Below are positions 1-10,200 of a DNA stretch of 64,000 nt, piece after piece. How positions within the stretch are numbered: the stretch's first letter is position 1; each line of letters starts with the position of its first letter. The stretch is from Spirochaetota bacterium (GTDB lineage: Bacteria > Spirochaetota > UBA4802 > JAFGJZ01), in the NCBI GenBank assembly GCA_016934935.1, contig JAFGRW010000054.1, positions 81,900-145,899 of the forward strand, written 5' to 3'. The position numbers and the translations under genes are program-made. A model generated the notes under the pieces. That model was not told the origin of the DNA and did no database searches. It worked only from the letters and a program-made list of their open reading frames with translations.

Positions 1-2
1 CA

Positions 3-158
3 ACACAGATTTCTGCATGGATTGACGCTTACGAAAAAAAACCTTATTGTCGAAAGATTGTCTATGTCAGCAAGGAAGTTTCAAAAAAACTTAAAGATTA
101 TAATTATAAAATATTTAACCGTAAAGAAATTGACACTCTTAATAGAATAAAACCATAA
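3..158 (+). CDS. C-terminal fragment of a CDS entering from the left edge (TQISAWIDAYEKKPYCRKIVYVSKEVSKKLKDYNYKIFNRKEIDTLNRIKP*)
   Basis: Open frame from window start to TAA at 156-158, followed by a hairpin; product unknown. Confidence 0.55.
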   Translation, partial: TQISAWIDAYEKKPYCRKIVYVSKEVSKKLKDYNYKIFNRKEIDTLNRIKP

Positions 159-169
159 ATAAAGTATTA

Positions 170-200
170 ACCGCCCTATAATTTTCAGGGCGGTGGTTAT
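170..200. terminator. Bidirectional terminator-like hairpin (accgccct-N9-agggcggt)
   Basis: 8-bp perfect inverted repeat between convergent genes. Confidence 0.6.
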
Positions 201-206
201 TCAGTA

Positions 207-3200
207 TTATTGATGAGTAAGAAATACTGCTATTACACCAGTACCGCTTTCCAAGCTGTCCAGCGCTTTACCTATAACCGAACCAACTTTCTCGAAAGAA
301 TCGATTGTTCCTTTCATTGCGCATCCGGGTGTGTCAGATGTAACTAAAAGATCACCCGGTGCAATGGGCTGTGTCCTCGCATCAACCTTGCACATAACTT
401 TGCCGGCAAGAGCGATTGGGTAAAGTTTTGTCTCTTTACCAGAGTTGTTTATAGAGAGTGCGGGTTTCCCGGCAATTATTCCGATAACTGTGCGATCATA
501 AGCCTTATGTGTGCGCTTTAAAAGGCTTGCCCCCTTTTCTGAAGCTATTACAACATCTCCATGCGAGATAAAATCATCGTTTTCAAGTTCAAACATCTCT
601 ACAATATTTGTTGTGGCATCGTTATCTTTGTCATTGTCAATATGAATTACACCATGGAAATGGGATTCTCCTTTAACCTGAAGGGCTTTGCCGTTTCCAA
701 CCATTTTAAGAGATGGATCAATATCATCAATGGATGCGTATCCGTCTACAAGAAGAGAATAGTCGTGTTCGCTAATAAAGACTCCTCCCGGTGCGTTTCT
801 TGATATTCCAAGAACGCCTGCTCCACGAGGGTTTTTTTCATGTCCGGTAGCTTGGCCTCTAATGCCTACAAAATCAGAATGTCCCACAACGCCGTAACCT
901 GAAAATTCATTTTTTTTACTTTTAGAAGGTAGAGCCACTCCGGATACGCCTATGGCTCCTGCTTCCGAAGAGGCGTTTTTTCCGTAAATTATCACTGAAT
1001 TGTCAGATGGCGGGGTTAAGCCTCCGAACACTTCTGCCTTTTCTCCTGAAATTGAGAGAGTACCGCTATGTTCGTTATAGTTGTGATTCTTTTGCGCATA
1101 GTTATGTTCATGATTAAGGGGTTCACGAGCATCGCTTAATCTAGGGTCAGAACTTTGAACCGCAAATTGGGCACGTGATTCGCCATGCTTCGCGAAGCGT
1201 ACGATACCTTTCTCATCTTCGCTGCCGTCATGAAGTCGGGAATCATTTGATTGCACAACAGCACCTTCTGTTGATTCTCCGTCTTTGGCAAGCCTTACTA
1301 TGCCTGCGGTTACTGTTCCGGCGGGTTGTATTCTCTGATCGTCACTCTGAACAGCTTTCAAGGGCGATATCTCACCGTTGTGAGCAAACTGGACAATACC
1401 TTTTTGTTCTTCCGAACCGTCTCTTAGACGGTGGTCGTTTGATTGAACACATTTAAAGGGTGAGTTTTCGCCGTTTTTTGCAAGTTGCACAATTCCCGGA
1501 TAATCTTCTGACGATTTTCGTAAGCGGTCATCATTGCTTTGTACAGCTTTTAGTGGAGATGATTCGCCGTTTTCTGAAAATTGAACTATACCTGTTGTTT
1601 TAGTAGTTGCGTCTTTTAACCGGCGATCATCACTCTGTACAACTCTCTCGGCTGCAATTTCGCCATCCTCGGCCATTTCAACAATGCCCTTATATGTCGT
1701 TGTAGCGTTACGTAATCTTTTGTCGTTGCTCTGTACAACTTTTGACTCAGCAACTTCTCCATCTTCCGCGAGTTCTACAATGCCTTCCGCGACGGTAGTT
1801 GCGCTTTTGAGCCGCTTGTCATTTCCTTGAACGGCTGCAAGGGGTGATTCTTCGCCGTCTTCTGCAAGCCGGACTATACCTTTGTAACTTGTTGAGGCAT
1901 CACGTAAGCGATCATCGTTTGATTGTACGACAGCTCCAGCCTTTATTTCGTTGTTTTCAGCCAGTTCCACGATTCCACGGCTTTCAGTTGAAGCATTCTT
2001 TAAACGTTTATCATTACCTTGAACAGCGGTTAATGGAGAGTCTTCTCCGTCTTCGGCCAGTTCAACAATTCCTTTTGATTTTGTCGTAGCATTTTTAAGG
2101 CGTCGATCATTTGCTTGTACAGCTTTCCCTTCAGCTTCTTCGCCGTCAGCAGAAAATGCAACGATACCCTTTGAAATCTCAGATGCGTCACGCAAACGGC
2201 TGTCATTAGCCTGAACAACAGAGCTGCCTTCGGATTCTCCGTTTTTGGCAAGCCTGACAATACCAAAAGCTGATTCAGTAGCATTTTTAAGGCGAGAGTC
2301 GTTACCACGAACCACTCCAAGCTCAGAGTATGCTCCATCGGGACAAAGTTTTACAATGCCAGAGCTTTTTTCACTCGCATCTTTAAGACGAGGATCTGAT
2401 GCCTGTACTACTGTTCCGGGTTTTATCTCATAATCATATGCCAATTGAACAATGCCTGCTGAAAGCTCCGTAGCAGGTTTTAGTCGTGAATCTGATGCCA
2501 GTATGGCTGTATTTGGAGTTGCTTGCCCGTCTTCTGCGAACTGGACTATCCCTTTGAAGAAGGTTGTTGCATCGCGCAGACGGCGGTCACTGGCTCGAAT
2601 TGCAGCATCACGGCTATCCTCTCCGTCCTTGGCAAAACGAACAAGGCCGGGCTGAAAAACAGAGGCGTACGATGGACCCTCGCTGAATGTATGTGAGTGA
2701 TTAAGCCCTTCGGGCAGAGCATGTATCTCTATATCATGAATAGAGATGAAAAAATTACCTTTTTTAAGTTCGACAGGTGATATCTCGAAACGCAGGTATC
2801 TGGCAGGTATCGAATTAAAATTCCATAAAAAGAGTTTATCACTGTCCGGAAAAAAATGGCGCTGATCAATAACAGCACTCCAAATTCTTTTATCAGCGCT
2901 TACCTCTACAATAAGCTGGCTTGGGCAAGTTGCCAGGTCGGCAGAGGGTTTAAGACCTATTGCGGTAACCGGAGAAACTGTATTAAGGTCAACTACCATC
3001 TCAAGTCGTTCAGGTTTGGTGCAACTTGCACTGAATGGGCTATCTGATCCATCAAAAAGATTGGCCAGCGAGTTTTCTTTTTGATAAGTATCATTTACTT
3101 CGACTGTTGTGATACCACTAATCCCGGCTGTTATATTTTTGATAACAGGAACTTCTCCTGCCGAGTCGTTATAATGAATAAAAAGCTTGATATATCTAAA

Positions 3201-3527
3201 AGTCTTTAGAGGAAAATGCAAGGTATAGTTTTCATCGTTAAGAATAAATCCGTTTTCCGTTTGTAAAATTTGCCAGGCATCATTATCAGAACTTATTTCG
3301 ATGCGAAAATTTTGGGGAAAATTCTCTTGAGCCGATATTTCGATAAAATTTGCATTAACCTCGCATGAAAAATCAAGTATCACAAAATCGAAAGAGCTGT
3401 TACCTTTTCGAGGTTTCCAGACTCCGCTTTCTGAAACCAGGTTTGTAGCGCAATTGGGAGCACTTTCGGAAGATACAGATAAAAGAGCCGCCGGATAGAC
3501 TGATCTGTGGGCAATATTAATAGGCAT
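207..3527 (-). CDS. Large repeat protein: N-terminal F5/8 type C (discoidin)-like region, 16 x 32-aa phage tail-fibre-like repeats, C-terminal tail-spike/fibre-like domain
   Basis: 1106-aa ORF with RBS-like ggag upstream; repeat consensus GIV(Q/R/E)(L/F)AEDGE-x6-VQSNDxRL(K/R)xAT; C-term GDLLVTSDTPGCAMKG...GSVIGKAL. Confidence 0.8.
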   Translation of the reverse strand: MPINIAHRSVYPAALLSVSSESAPNCATNLVSESGVWKPRKGNSSFDFVILDFSCEVNANFIEISAQENFPQNFRIEISSDNDAWQILQTENGFILNDENYTLHFPLKTFRYIKLFIHYNDSAGEVPVIKNITAGISGITTVEVNDTYQKENSLANLFDGSDSPFSASCTKPERLEMVVDLNTVSPVTAIGLKPSADLATCPSQLIVEVSADKRIWSAVIDQRHFFPDSDKLFLWNFNSIPARYLRFEISPVELKKGNFFISIHDIEIHALPEGLNHSHTFSEGPSYASVFQPGLVRFAKDGEDSRDAAIRASDRRLRDATTFFKGIVQFAEDGQATPNTAILASDSRLKPATELSAGIVQLAYDYEIKPGTVVQASDPRLKDASEKSSGIVKLCPDGAYSELGVVRGNDSRLKNATESAFGIVRLAKNGESEGSSVVQANDSRLRDASEISKGIVAFSADGEEAEGKAVQANDRRLKNATTKSKGIVELAEDGEDSPLTAVQGNDKRLKNASTESRGIVELAENNEIKAGAVVQSNDDRLRDASTSYKGIVRLAEDGEESPLAAVQGNDKRLKSATTVAEGIVELAEDGEVAESKVVQSNDKRLRNATTTYKGIVEMAEDGEIAAERVVQSDDRRLKDATTKTTGIVQFSENGESSPLKAVQSNDDRLRKSSEDYPGIVQLAKNGENSPFKCVQSNDHRLRDGSEEQKGIVQFAHNGEISPLKAVQSDDQRIQPAGTVTAGIVRLAKDGESTEGAVVQSNDSRLHDGSEDEKGIVRFAKHGESRAQFAVQSSDPRLSDAREPLNHEHNYAQKNHNYNEHSGTLSISGEKAEVFGGLTPPSDNSVIIYGKNASSEAGAIGVSGVALPSKSKKNEFSGYGVVGHSDFVGIRGQATGHEKNPRGAGVLGISRNAPGGVFISEHDYSLLVDGYASIDDIDPSLKMVGNGKALQVKGESHFHGVIHIDNDKDNDATTNIVEMFELENDDFISHGDVVIASEKGASLLKRTHKAYDRTVIGIIAGKPALSINNSGKETKLYPIALAGKVMCKVDARTQPIAPGDLLVTSDTPGCAMKGTIDSFEKVGSVIGKALDSLESGTGVIAVFLTHQ
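1113..2648 (-). repeat. 16 tandem coding repeats of 96 bp (32 aa each)
   Basis: All 16 units read from the translation are exactly 32 aa, without indels. Confidence 0.9.
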
Positions 3528-3765
3528 TAGGATACTCCTGATATTGATATATAGTCGGGCGTTTTATGGCTGCTGGTCATAAACGGGTTGCAGGCTAATA
3601 AACATCCAATGTCTAATTATGATAAAAAAAACAATTGTCAAATGTTTTATTTAGACCTTAGAGTGACAACAACTATTTAACAGCTGGTTCTAATAAAGGA
3701 ATATCAAAAAAAGTGATTTTTCTTGTGAAATGAATGCCAGATAATGTGGTTTTGGAGACCGATTT

Positions 3766-4713
3766 GTGAATATAATGGAAGAAAAAACCCCAAAAGGGTA
3801 CATTTTGAAGATAAACAAGTTGAAAATGAATTTTCTGGTTTTTGACAGACTTGGAAGTACCGTATACGCCGATTCCGAACAGATAGAGAGCATACATAAG
3901 ATTCCTCATATCGTTTTTTATGGTTCAGGTTTTATTCTTAAACGCCGCATTGTAGGTGAGTATAATCTCTTAAAAGTTTCCCGAGGGAAGATACTTATCC
4001 CTTATTATGTAAAAAACAACAAAGATCTTCATTATCATCTTTTGCCTACTAACGAGCAGTCAGACATGATCCCGGTCAAGGTAATAAAAATTGAGAAGCC
4101 ACTGGAATTTATAAGATATATTGAATCAGGAAATAAACCGGATTATGTAATAATAGAAGAGAATATAGATGAAACCGATCAAGCAGTACTTTATGATCGT
4201 TACGCGCAGGGTAATTTTATAAGGATCGATATCGAAAGGGCTGATCTTGTATCAAGAGAAAATTATGAAAATGTTGATGAAGATTACCATAGTGTAAATC
4301 TTAATATGATGTCTGGAAACCCGGTCTTCTTATCCATAATACATATCCAAAATTTCAATTTATCAGGAGTAAGGCAGCTTCTTCTCGATTTTGATCTGGA
4401 TGAAGAACAGATTTCGTACATGATCGCATATATGACAATACAAATTAATAACAGTTCTTTTCCATCACCGGAAAAAAACATGGAAAAGATGCTTCAGCTT
4501 CGAAAGGAGATGAACTTCTATCAATTTCTGCTGATTCATGATAAGGAGAATTGTTCTGAATTAATTGATGAGATAACAGATAGCACTACGTTAAACTCTT
4601 TTCTAACACTGTTGGCAAAAGTTTCTTCAATGACCGATGATGAAAGTAATCTTGATATGGTCGATATCCAGAATATGCTTTATGAGAAAAAGGAGGCACT
4701 TGCTGGTGTTTAG
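3766..4713 (+). CDS. Hypothetical protein (315 aa)
   Basis: Long ORF; GTG start at 3766 or ATG at 3775; overlaps the next gene start. Confidence 0.65.
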   Translation: MNIMEEKTPKGYILKINKLKMNFLVFDRLGSTVYADSEQIESIHKIPHIVFYGSGFILKRRIVGEYNLLKVSRGKILIPYYVKNNKDLHYHLLPTNEQSDMIPVKVIKIEKPLEFIRYIESGNKPDYVIIEENIDETDQAVLYDRYAQGNFIRIDIERADLVSRENYENVDEDYHSVNLNMMSGNPVFLSIIHIQNFNLSGVRQLLLDFDLDEEQISYMIAYMTIQINNSSFPSPEKNMEKMLQLRKEMNFYQFLLIHDKENCSELIDEITDSTTLNSFLTLLAKVSSMTDDESNLDMVDIQNMLYEKKEALAGV

Positions 4714-5713
4714 ATTTAAGGGTATATTTGCTTTTCTTTTACTTTTCATAACTTTTAACAGCTACTCTGAAAGTCGCTGGTACTCTGTAATATTCACGAC
4801 CCCGGGAAATAGTGAAAATGAGCGCTCAGTCGTAGAATATTTTTGCAAAATAATCAATAGTTCAAAGCGGAATATAGATGCCGCTTTTTTTAAGATAGAT
4901 TCGCCCGATGTAATAGAGGCATTTATTGGTCAAGCTGCCAAAGGAGTCAGGGTTCGAATTGTGACTGATGACGGGCAGACGTCTTCTAAAACAATAGATC
5001 ATCTCAAAGCAAATGGTGTATCTGTCGAGTCCGATGGAAGAAGTTCTTTTATGCATAACAAGTTTATGATTATTGATTCGACCTATGTCTGGACAGGATC
5101 GTTAAATGTCACAAATAATGGTTTTTCTAAAAATAATAATAACTCCATATTTATTAAATCCAGCGATCTTGCTAAAATATATAGTTATGAATTCAGAGAA
5201 ATGTATGAATACGGAGTTTATCAAAACCGCAAAGAACAGGAATTTTTTAAACTTCCTGAAAATCGATATTATGTGAAAATAGGGGATACTGATGTAAACT
5301 GTTATTTCTCTCCGGATAACGATATTGAGCGTATATTATTGAAACGCATACTTAAAGCAAAAAAATCAGTGGTTTTTATGGCTTTTTCGTTTACAAGCGA
5401 AGCCATTGGTGACGCTCTTGTCGCTGTGCACAAAAAAGGGATAAAAGTTTCCGGTATTTTTGAAAAAAGAGGCACAGGAAGCAAGTATTCAGAGTATTCA
5501 AAATTGCATTTAGCCGGCATACGTGTTATAAAGGATTCTAATCCGGCAGTTATGCACCACAAGGTAATAATTATTGATGGCGAAACGGTTATTACTGGCT
5601 CGTATAACTTTTCAAAAAATGCTGCCAAACGCAATGATGAAAATGTTATCATTATAAAAAACAGACAAATAGCGGAAGAGTATCTGAAAGAATTTATCAG
5701 ACTGTATAAATAG
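4706..5713 (+). CDS. Secreted phospholipase D-like (PLD nuclease family) protein with signal peptide
   Basis: Two HKD-type motifs (HNKFMIIDSTYVWTGSLN; HHKVIIIDGETVITGSYN); AGGAGG at 4691 favours GTG 4706 over the longer ORF. Confidence 0.8.
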   Translation: MFRFKGIFAFLLLFITFNSYSESRWYSVIFTTPGNSENERSVVEYFCKIINSSKRNIDAAFFKIDSPDVIEAFIGQAAKGVRVRIVTDDGQTSSKTIDHLKANGVSVESDGRSSFMHNKFMIIDSTYVWTGSLNVTNNGFSKNNNNSIFIKSSDLAKIYSYEFREMYEYGVYQNRKEQEFFKLPENRYYVKIGDTDVNCYFSPDNDIERILLKRILKAKKSVVFMAFSFTSEAIGDALVAVHKKGIKVSGIFEKRGTGSKYSEYSKLHLAGIRVIKDSNPAVMHHKVIIIDGETVITGSYNFSKNAAKRNDENVIIIKNRQIAEEYLKEFIRLYK

Positions 5714-5762
5714 TTCAGTTTTACAGGCAATTAGTGCACTCTTTACTGAATTGGAGAATAAA

Positions 5763-6602
5763 ATGGGTGATTTTGCAATTAGTGATATCGAGACTTTAAT
5801 TAAACTCGCGATTGATGAGGATATTCGAACAGGCGATGTTACAGGCACTGCTGTATTTAAACAGGATGAGATATCTGAGGCTTATATAGTATCTAAAGAT
5901 GACGGAATATTTTGCGGAGGATTTATTCCCGGTTATGTTTATGGCTATCTGGACAAATCAATAAACTGTCGAACTTTTTTTGAAGATGGGAGTCAGATAA
6001 AGAAAGGGGATGTTGTTATGGAGTTTGATGGTCCGACTATACAACTACTTTCCGGTGAAAGAATTGTTTTAAATTTTATGCAGAGAATGTGTGGAATTGC
6101 CACTGAAACAAATAGGGTAGTATCTCAACTTGAAGAAAGCAGTGTCAAGATACTTGACACTCGCAAGACTCTTCCCGGTTTTCGTTTGCTTGACAAGTAT
6201 TCTGTAAAAACGGGTGGGGGTACTAATCATAGAATGGGACTGTTTGATATGGTAATGATCAAGGATAACCATATCAAATCTGCCGGGTCAATAACAGAAG
6301 CTGTTGCTCTTGTGCGAAAACGCTGGAATAGCTTTTATAAGATTGAGGTCGAAACAACTACTCTAGACGAGGTGAGGGAAGCGGTACAAAGTGGTGCCGA
6401 CATAATAATGCTTGATAACATGAATCGCGAAATGATGCAAGAAGCTATAAAAATCATCATGAAAAAAGCTGAAGTCGAAATAAGCGGAAATATGAGCGCT
6501 GAAAAAATTACGCAACTGAAAGATCTTGATGTTGACTATATATCAATTGGGGCACTGACCCATTCCGTTAAGGCTTTTGACCTTTCTATGAAATTTCGAT
6601 AA
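5763..6602 (+). CDS. nadC: Nicotinate-nucleotide pyrophosphorylase (quinolinate phosphoribosyltransferase)
   Basis: LDTRKTLPGFRLLDKYSVKTGGGTNHRMGLFDMVMIKDNHI; GGAG before ATG 5763. Confidence 0.93.
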   Translation: MGDFAISDIETLIKLAIDEDIRTGDVTGTAVFKQDEISEAYIVSKDDGIFCGGFIPGYVYGYLDKSINCRTFFEDGSQIKKGDVVMEFDGPTIQLLSGERIVLNFMQRMCGIATETNRVVSQLEESSVKILDTRKTLPGFRLLDKYSVKTGGGTNHRMGLFDMVMIKDNHIKSAGSITEAVALVRKRWNSFYKIEVETTTLDEVREAVQSGADIIMLDNMNREMMQEAIKIIMKKAEVEISGNMSAEKITQLKDLDVDYISIGALTHSVKAFDLSMKFR

Positions 6603-6617
6603 GCAATACTTTGTTTA

Positions 6618-6640
6618 TCAGCCGCCATAGGCGGCTGAAT
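6618..6640. terminator. Bidirectional terminator-like hairpin cagccgcc-ata-ggcggctg
   Basis: Perfect 8-bp stem between convergent genes. Confidence 0.65.
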
Positions 6641-6641
6641 A

Positions 6642-7079
6642 TTATTTTGCAATAATCCCGATATTCATTATTCCGTTTTCTTCCAATTCTTCCTGGTACT
6701 TTGTAAGAAGCAGGGTTTCCCGGTCATGAATCTCATTAGGTGACATCTTCTCAAGCTGACTTTCTCCAAATTCGGCAACAAGATCTCGCTGTGCCAGTCT
6801 GATAGGTAATTCCTGCCAGAAACATTCATCATCATAATCCGAAACATAATCCATTATTTCAGACTCATAATCTGCCGTCAGATTATAACTATCGTCTTTA
6901 TCTTTAGTAACATTTTGAATGAAATCGTGGTCTTTTGCAAGAGACAATATATCATTTTTGACTTTGGTTATATCCTTGTCCCAATCCTCCGGCATCAATA
7001 TACCGTTAATCATATATTCTCCCAGGTAAACAAGTTGTGCTAAAATTTCGTACTCTTTTTCTGTGCATTCTATCTTCAT
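6642..7079 (-). CDS. Hypothetical acidic protein
   Basis: ORF; internal ATG 7079 (MKIECTEKEYEILAQLVYLGEYM) is the likely start. Confidence 0.65.
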   Translation of the reverse strand: MKIECTEKEYEILAQLVYLGEYMINGILMPEDWDKDITKVKNDILSLAKDHDFIQNVTKDKDDSYNLTADYESEIMDYVSDYDDECFWQELPIRLAQRDLVAEFGESQLEKMSPNEIHDRETLLLTKYQEELEENGIMNIGIIAK

Positions 7080-7227
7080 GCCTGTCTCCGTTAATGTGTT
7101 TAATTTATATGGACAAATATATTGCAAACTTTATTAATTTACTTTTTTGAGCCTGCGAGAAAAAGTATCACAGAAAGCCAATAAAATCGCTGGTCTCAGA
7201 TTATGACCTCTGATAATGTTTACAGAA

Positions 7228-10200
7228 TTATTGCATGATAATAGCTATTGCTCTTTTAGTCCATTTTGAAATATCTTGCTCAATAAGATAAAAACATGGT
7301 AAAAGTATAAGAACAAGAATCGTTGAAAAAAACAACCCCCAGGATAGAGATATGGCAGTTGGTAAAATAAATTGATCTTTACCTCCTATACCATAGGCTG
7401 TAGGCAATAGTCCTGCAAAAGTTGTTGCAGTTGTTAAAATTATTGGTCTAAGTCTGGTTGTCGATCCGCAAATAACAATTTCTTTAAGGGACTTTTTGTC
7501 ATTACTTTTTTTTAACTGATTAATGTAATCAACCATAATAAGTGAATCATTTACAACAACTCCGGATAGACCTATCGCTCCCATTAAACCCATGAAAGAC
7601 ATGGGCATTCCGTGTATATTAAACGCGAAAATAACACCAAGCATTCCAAACGGAATAGCAACAATTACAATAAACGGTTGCGATAAAGAACGGAAAAGAA
7701 ATACAAGAAGAACAAAAATCGCTGTTACTGCTACAATCATTGTGCTCTTAAGCGAGCTTAGAGCTTCGTTGCTTAATTCAGCTGCGCCTCCCAGGTTGAT
7801 TCTTATGCCATGGTATTTCTTTGGGATATCCTTGTATTTTTCAGAAAGCAAAGTGTAAATTTCGTTAGCAGTAATCTTTTGTGTATCAAATTCGGCCCAG
7901 ATGGTCGCTGTTCGTTTGCCATTATATCTTTTAATTTGAGTTACTGCTTCTTTCTCATCAACTGTAATCATTGATGATATATTGTACAAGTTACGAGTGC
8001 TGGCCTGAACCATCAGTTTGTCAAGGGTCGATACTCTGTTGCGGTAATTATCATCAAGAACCAGTCGATATGGTATATCCCCCTCTGGAGATTTCAGATA
8101 TGTTACTATGTGGCCTTCAAAGGCAACACGGATTATTGTAGCCAGCTTAACTGGGCTTATTCCAAGCCGTGCCATCTCTTCATATCGGGGCTTTATCTGC
8201 ACCTGAGTTTTAGAACTACTGTCACTCCGGAAAACCTCGTTTGTTCCATTCATCATTTTCAGGTCTTCTTCAATCATTGTAGCAATATTGTTTCTGTCAA
8301 TGTCGTTATTACCGCTGATTTCTATTTCAACATTATTTCCAATTACTGGTCCCCCGTCAGATGTTCCAAAATTCATGTTTTCGAATATGTCCTTATCAAA
8401 TTTATCGCGTAAAGTCTCTATAATTGATTTGGTTTTTACATCTCTTCCACTTTCGGGTGTTAAAAAGAGTATCAGTGTGAATTTCTCAGGATTGCTGGAT
8501 GTACCGTTTATGGAAACATATGACGACACTGTTTTTTTATTATAGGTTGTTTCGATAAACTTTTCTATTTCGTATAATTTTTCAGAGGTATAACTGACAG
8601 AACGATTATCTTTTGTCTCACCCTTAATTGTTAATCTGTTTGCTTCGACAGATGGAAACATTTCGAATTTCATATTTTGTAAAAGATAAAGACCGGCAAA
8701 CAGAATAACAAAGAGACCTAGAAGTGCAATATATCTGAAATGAAGAACATGAGTCAAAAATCGGCCGTAAATATTCCTAAGAGCAATAACATAATGCCGC
8801 TCTTCAATTCTGGTCTGTTCCTTGTAAAAGAAAGCAAATAGTGTACCAAATAGTGCAATACCGACTACTGAGGCAATAAATCCGATAAATAACGATTGTC
8901 CTGCTAGTTGTGATGCAAAATATCCTGTTGCTGCACCAATAGTGCAACCAAGAAGTATACGCTGTACAGTGGTGAGGTGGTGAGAGATATGTGATGGAAG
9001 AATAAAAAGAGATTCAAGAAGCGAACCTGTAAGAAGAAGAGAGATTACAAGTGGGACCTCTTTTACGTATGATCCTATAACTCCTTCCATAAAAAAAAGA
9101 GGAACAAAAGCTACAAGGGTTGTTAGAATAGTTGTTAAAACTGCAAATCCAACTTCAAGTACAGCTTTAACAGTACTGTCGGCTCCTGTCCCGTTAAGTA
9201 TTCTATGTCTGTGAATATTTTCCGAAATAACTATTGCGTCATCTACAATCATTCCGAGAACGATGATCATAGCAAGTAAAGAAACCGAGTTGACCGTAGT
9301 ACCACTTGCCTTTAAAAAGATCATTCCAAAACATATGGAAAAAGGAATTCCCAGTACTGTCCACAATGCGTTTTTGAAATTCAGAAAAAGAAAGAGCATA
9401 AGAGCTACAAGCAATAATCCACCAAGAGCATTATTTTTTACTATGCTTAAACGTGACTTTGTCTGTTCGGAATTGTCCAGAAGTACAGTTATTCCAACCC
9501 GTTCGGTTCCAATTTCTTTTCGATAATCATTGATGACTTTTCGAACTGCTTCAACAGAGGTAATTATGTCAGCTTTTTCTTTTTTGTAAATTGCCATCGC
9601 AAATCCATTATGCCCATTAAAACGTATAACAGAGTCTATATCAGCAAATGTATCCTCAACTTTAGCAACATCTGAAAGTTTAATCATGTCTCCTTCTAAA
9701 TTACTACGAAGAATAACATCATTAATGTCATATGGTTTTTCAAATTGCGAGAGAGTAATTAAACTTTTTTCCGAATCAGTTTCTTTAACTGACCCGGCAG
9801 ATATCTGAATATTGTTTGTTCGAATTGCTTCGGTTATAGAATTAAAGGTTATATACAGATTATTTAGTTTATCAAGATCTGCTTTAATATGAATTTCACG
9901 ATCTCTGTCACCCCAGGCCTCAACTTCAGAAATATGGGGTAACTCTTCAATCCTTTCTTTTAAATCCTCATATCTCTTTTTCAATTCAGAGTAATCAGCC
10001 TCTTTTGAATAGATACCAATTTGCATAAGGTCCATATATTTGGAGCCCCACTCATGTATCTTTGGAGCATCGGTCATCTCTTCAGGGAAGTCTGTAATGG
10101 TATCTATTTCACGTCTTATATTATCGCGTATTTCGGCATAGTCTTCATCATTTTCAAAAAACACAGTTAATTGGCAATAATTTTCGTAAGACGTTGAGGT

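Noticed and set aside
1113-2648. Regular ~96-bp periodicity could suggest a CRISPR-like or satellite array
   Set aside because: The periodicity is exactly in frame with a conserved 32-aa protein repeat, and nucleotide identity between units is low; it is coding.
1175-2655. Several plus-strand ORFs (1175-1456, 1844-2089, 2245-2433, 2452-2655) and a frameshifted minus ORF 2030-2338
   Set aside because: Shadow ORFs of the repeat protein, biased composition, no RBS.
207-3527. Prophage call based on the tail-fibre-like protein
   Set aside because: No other phage structural, integrase or lysis genes in the window; neighbours are bacterial metabolic genes.
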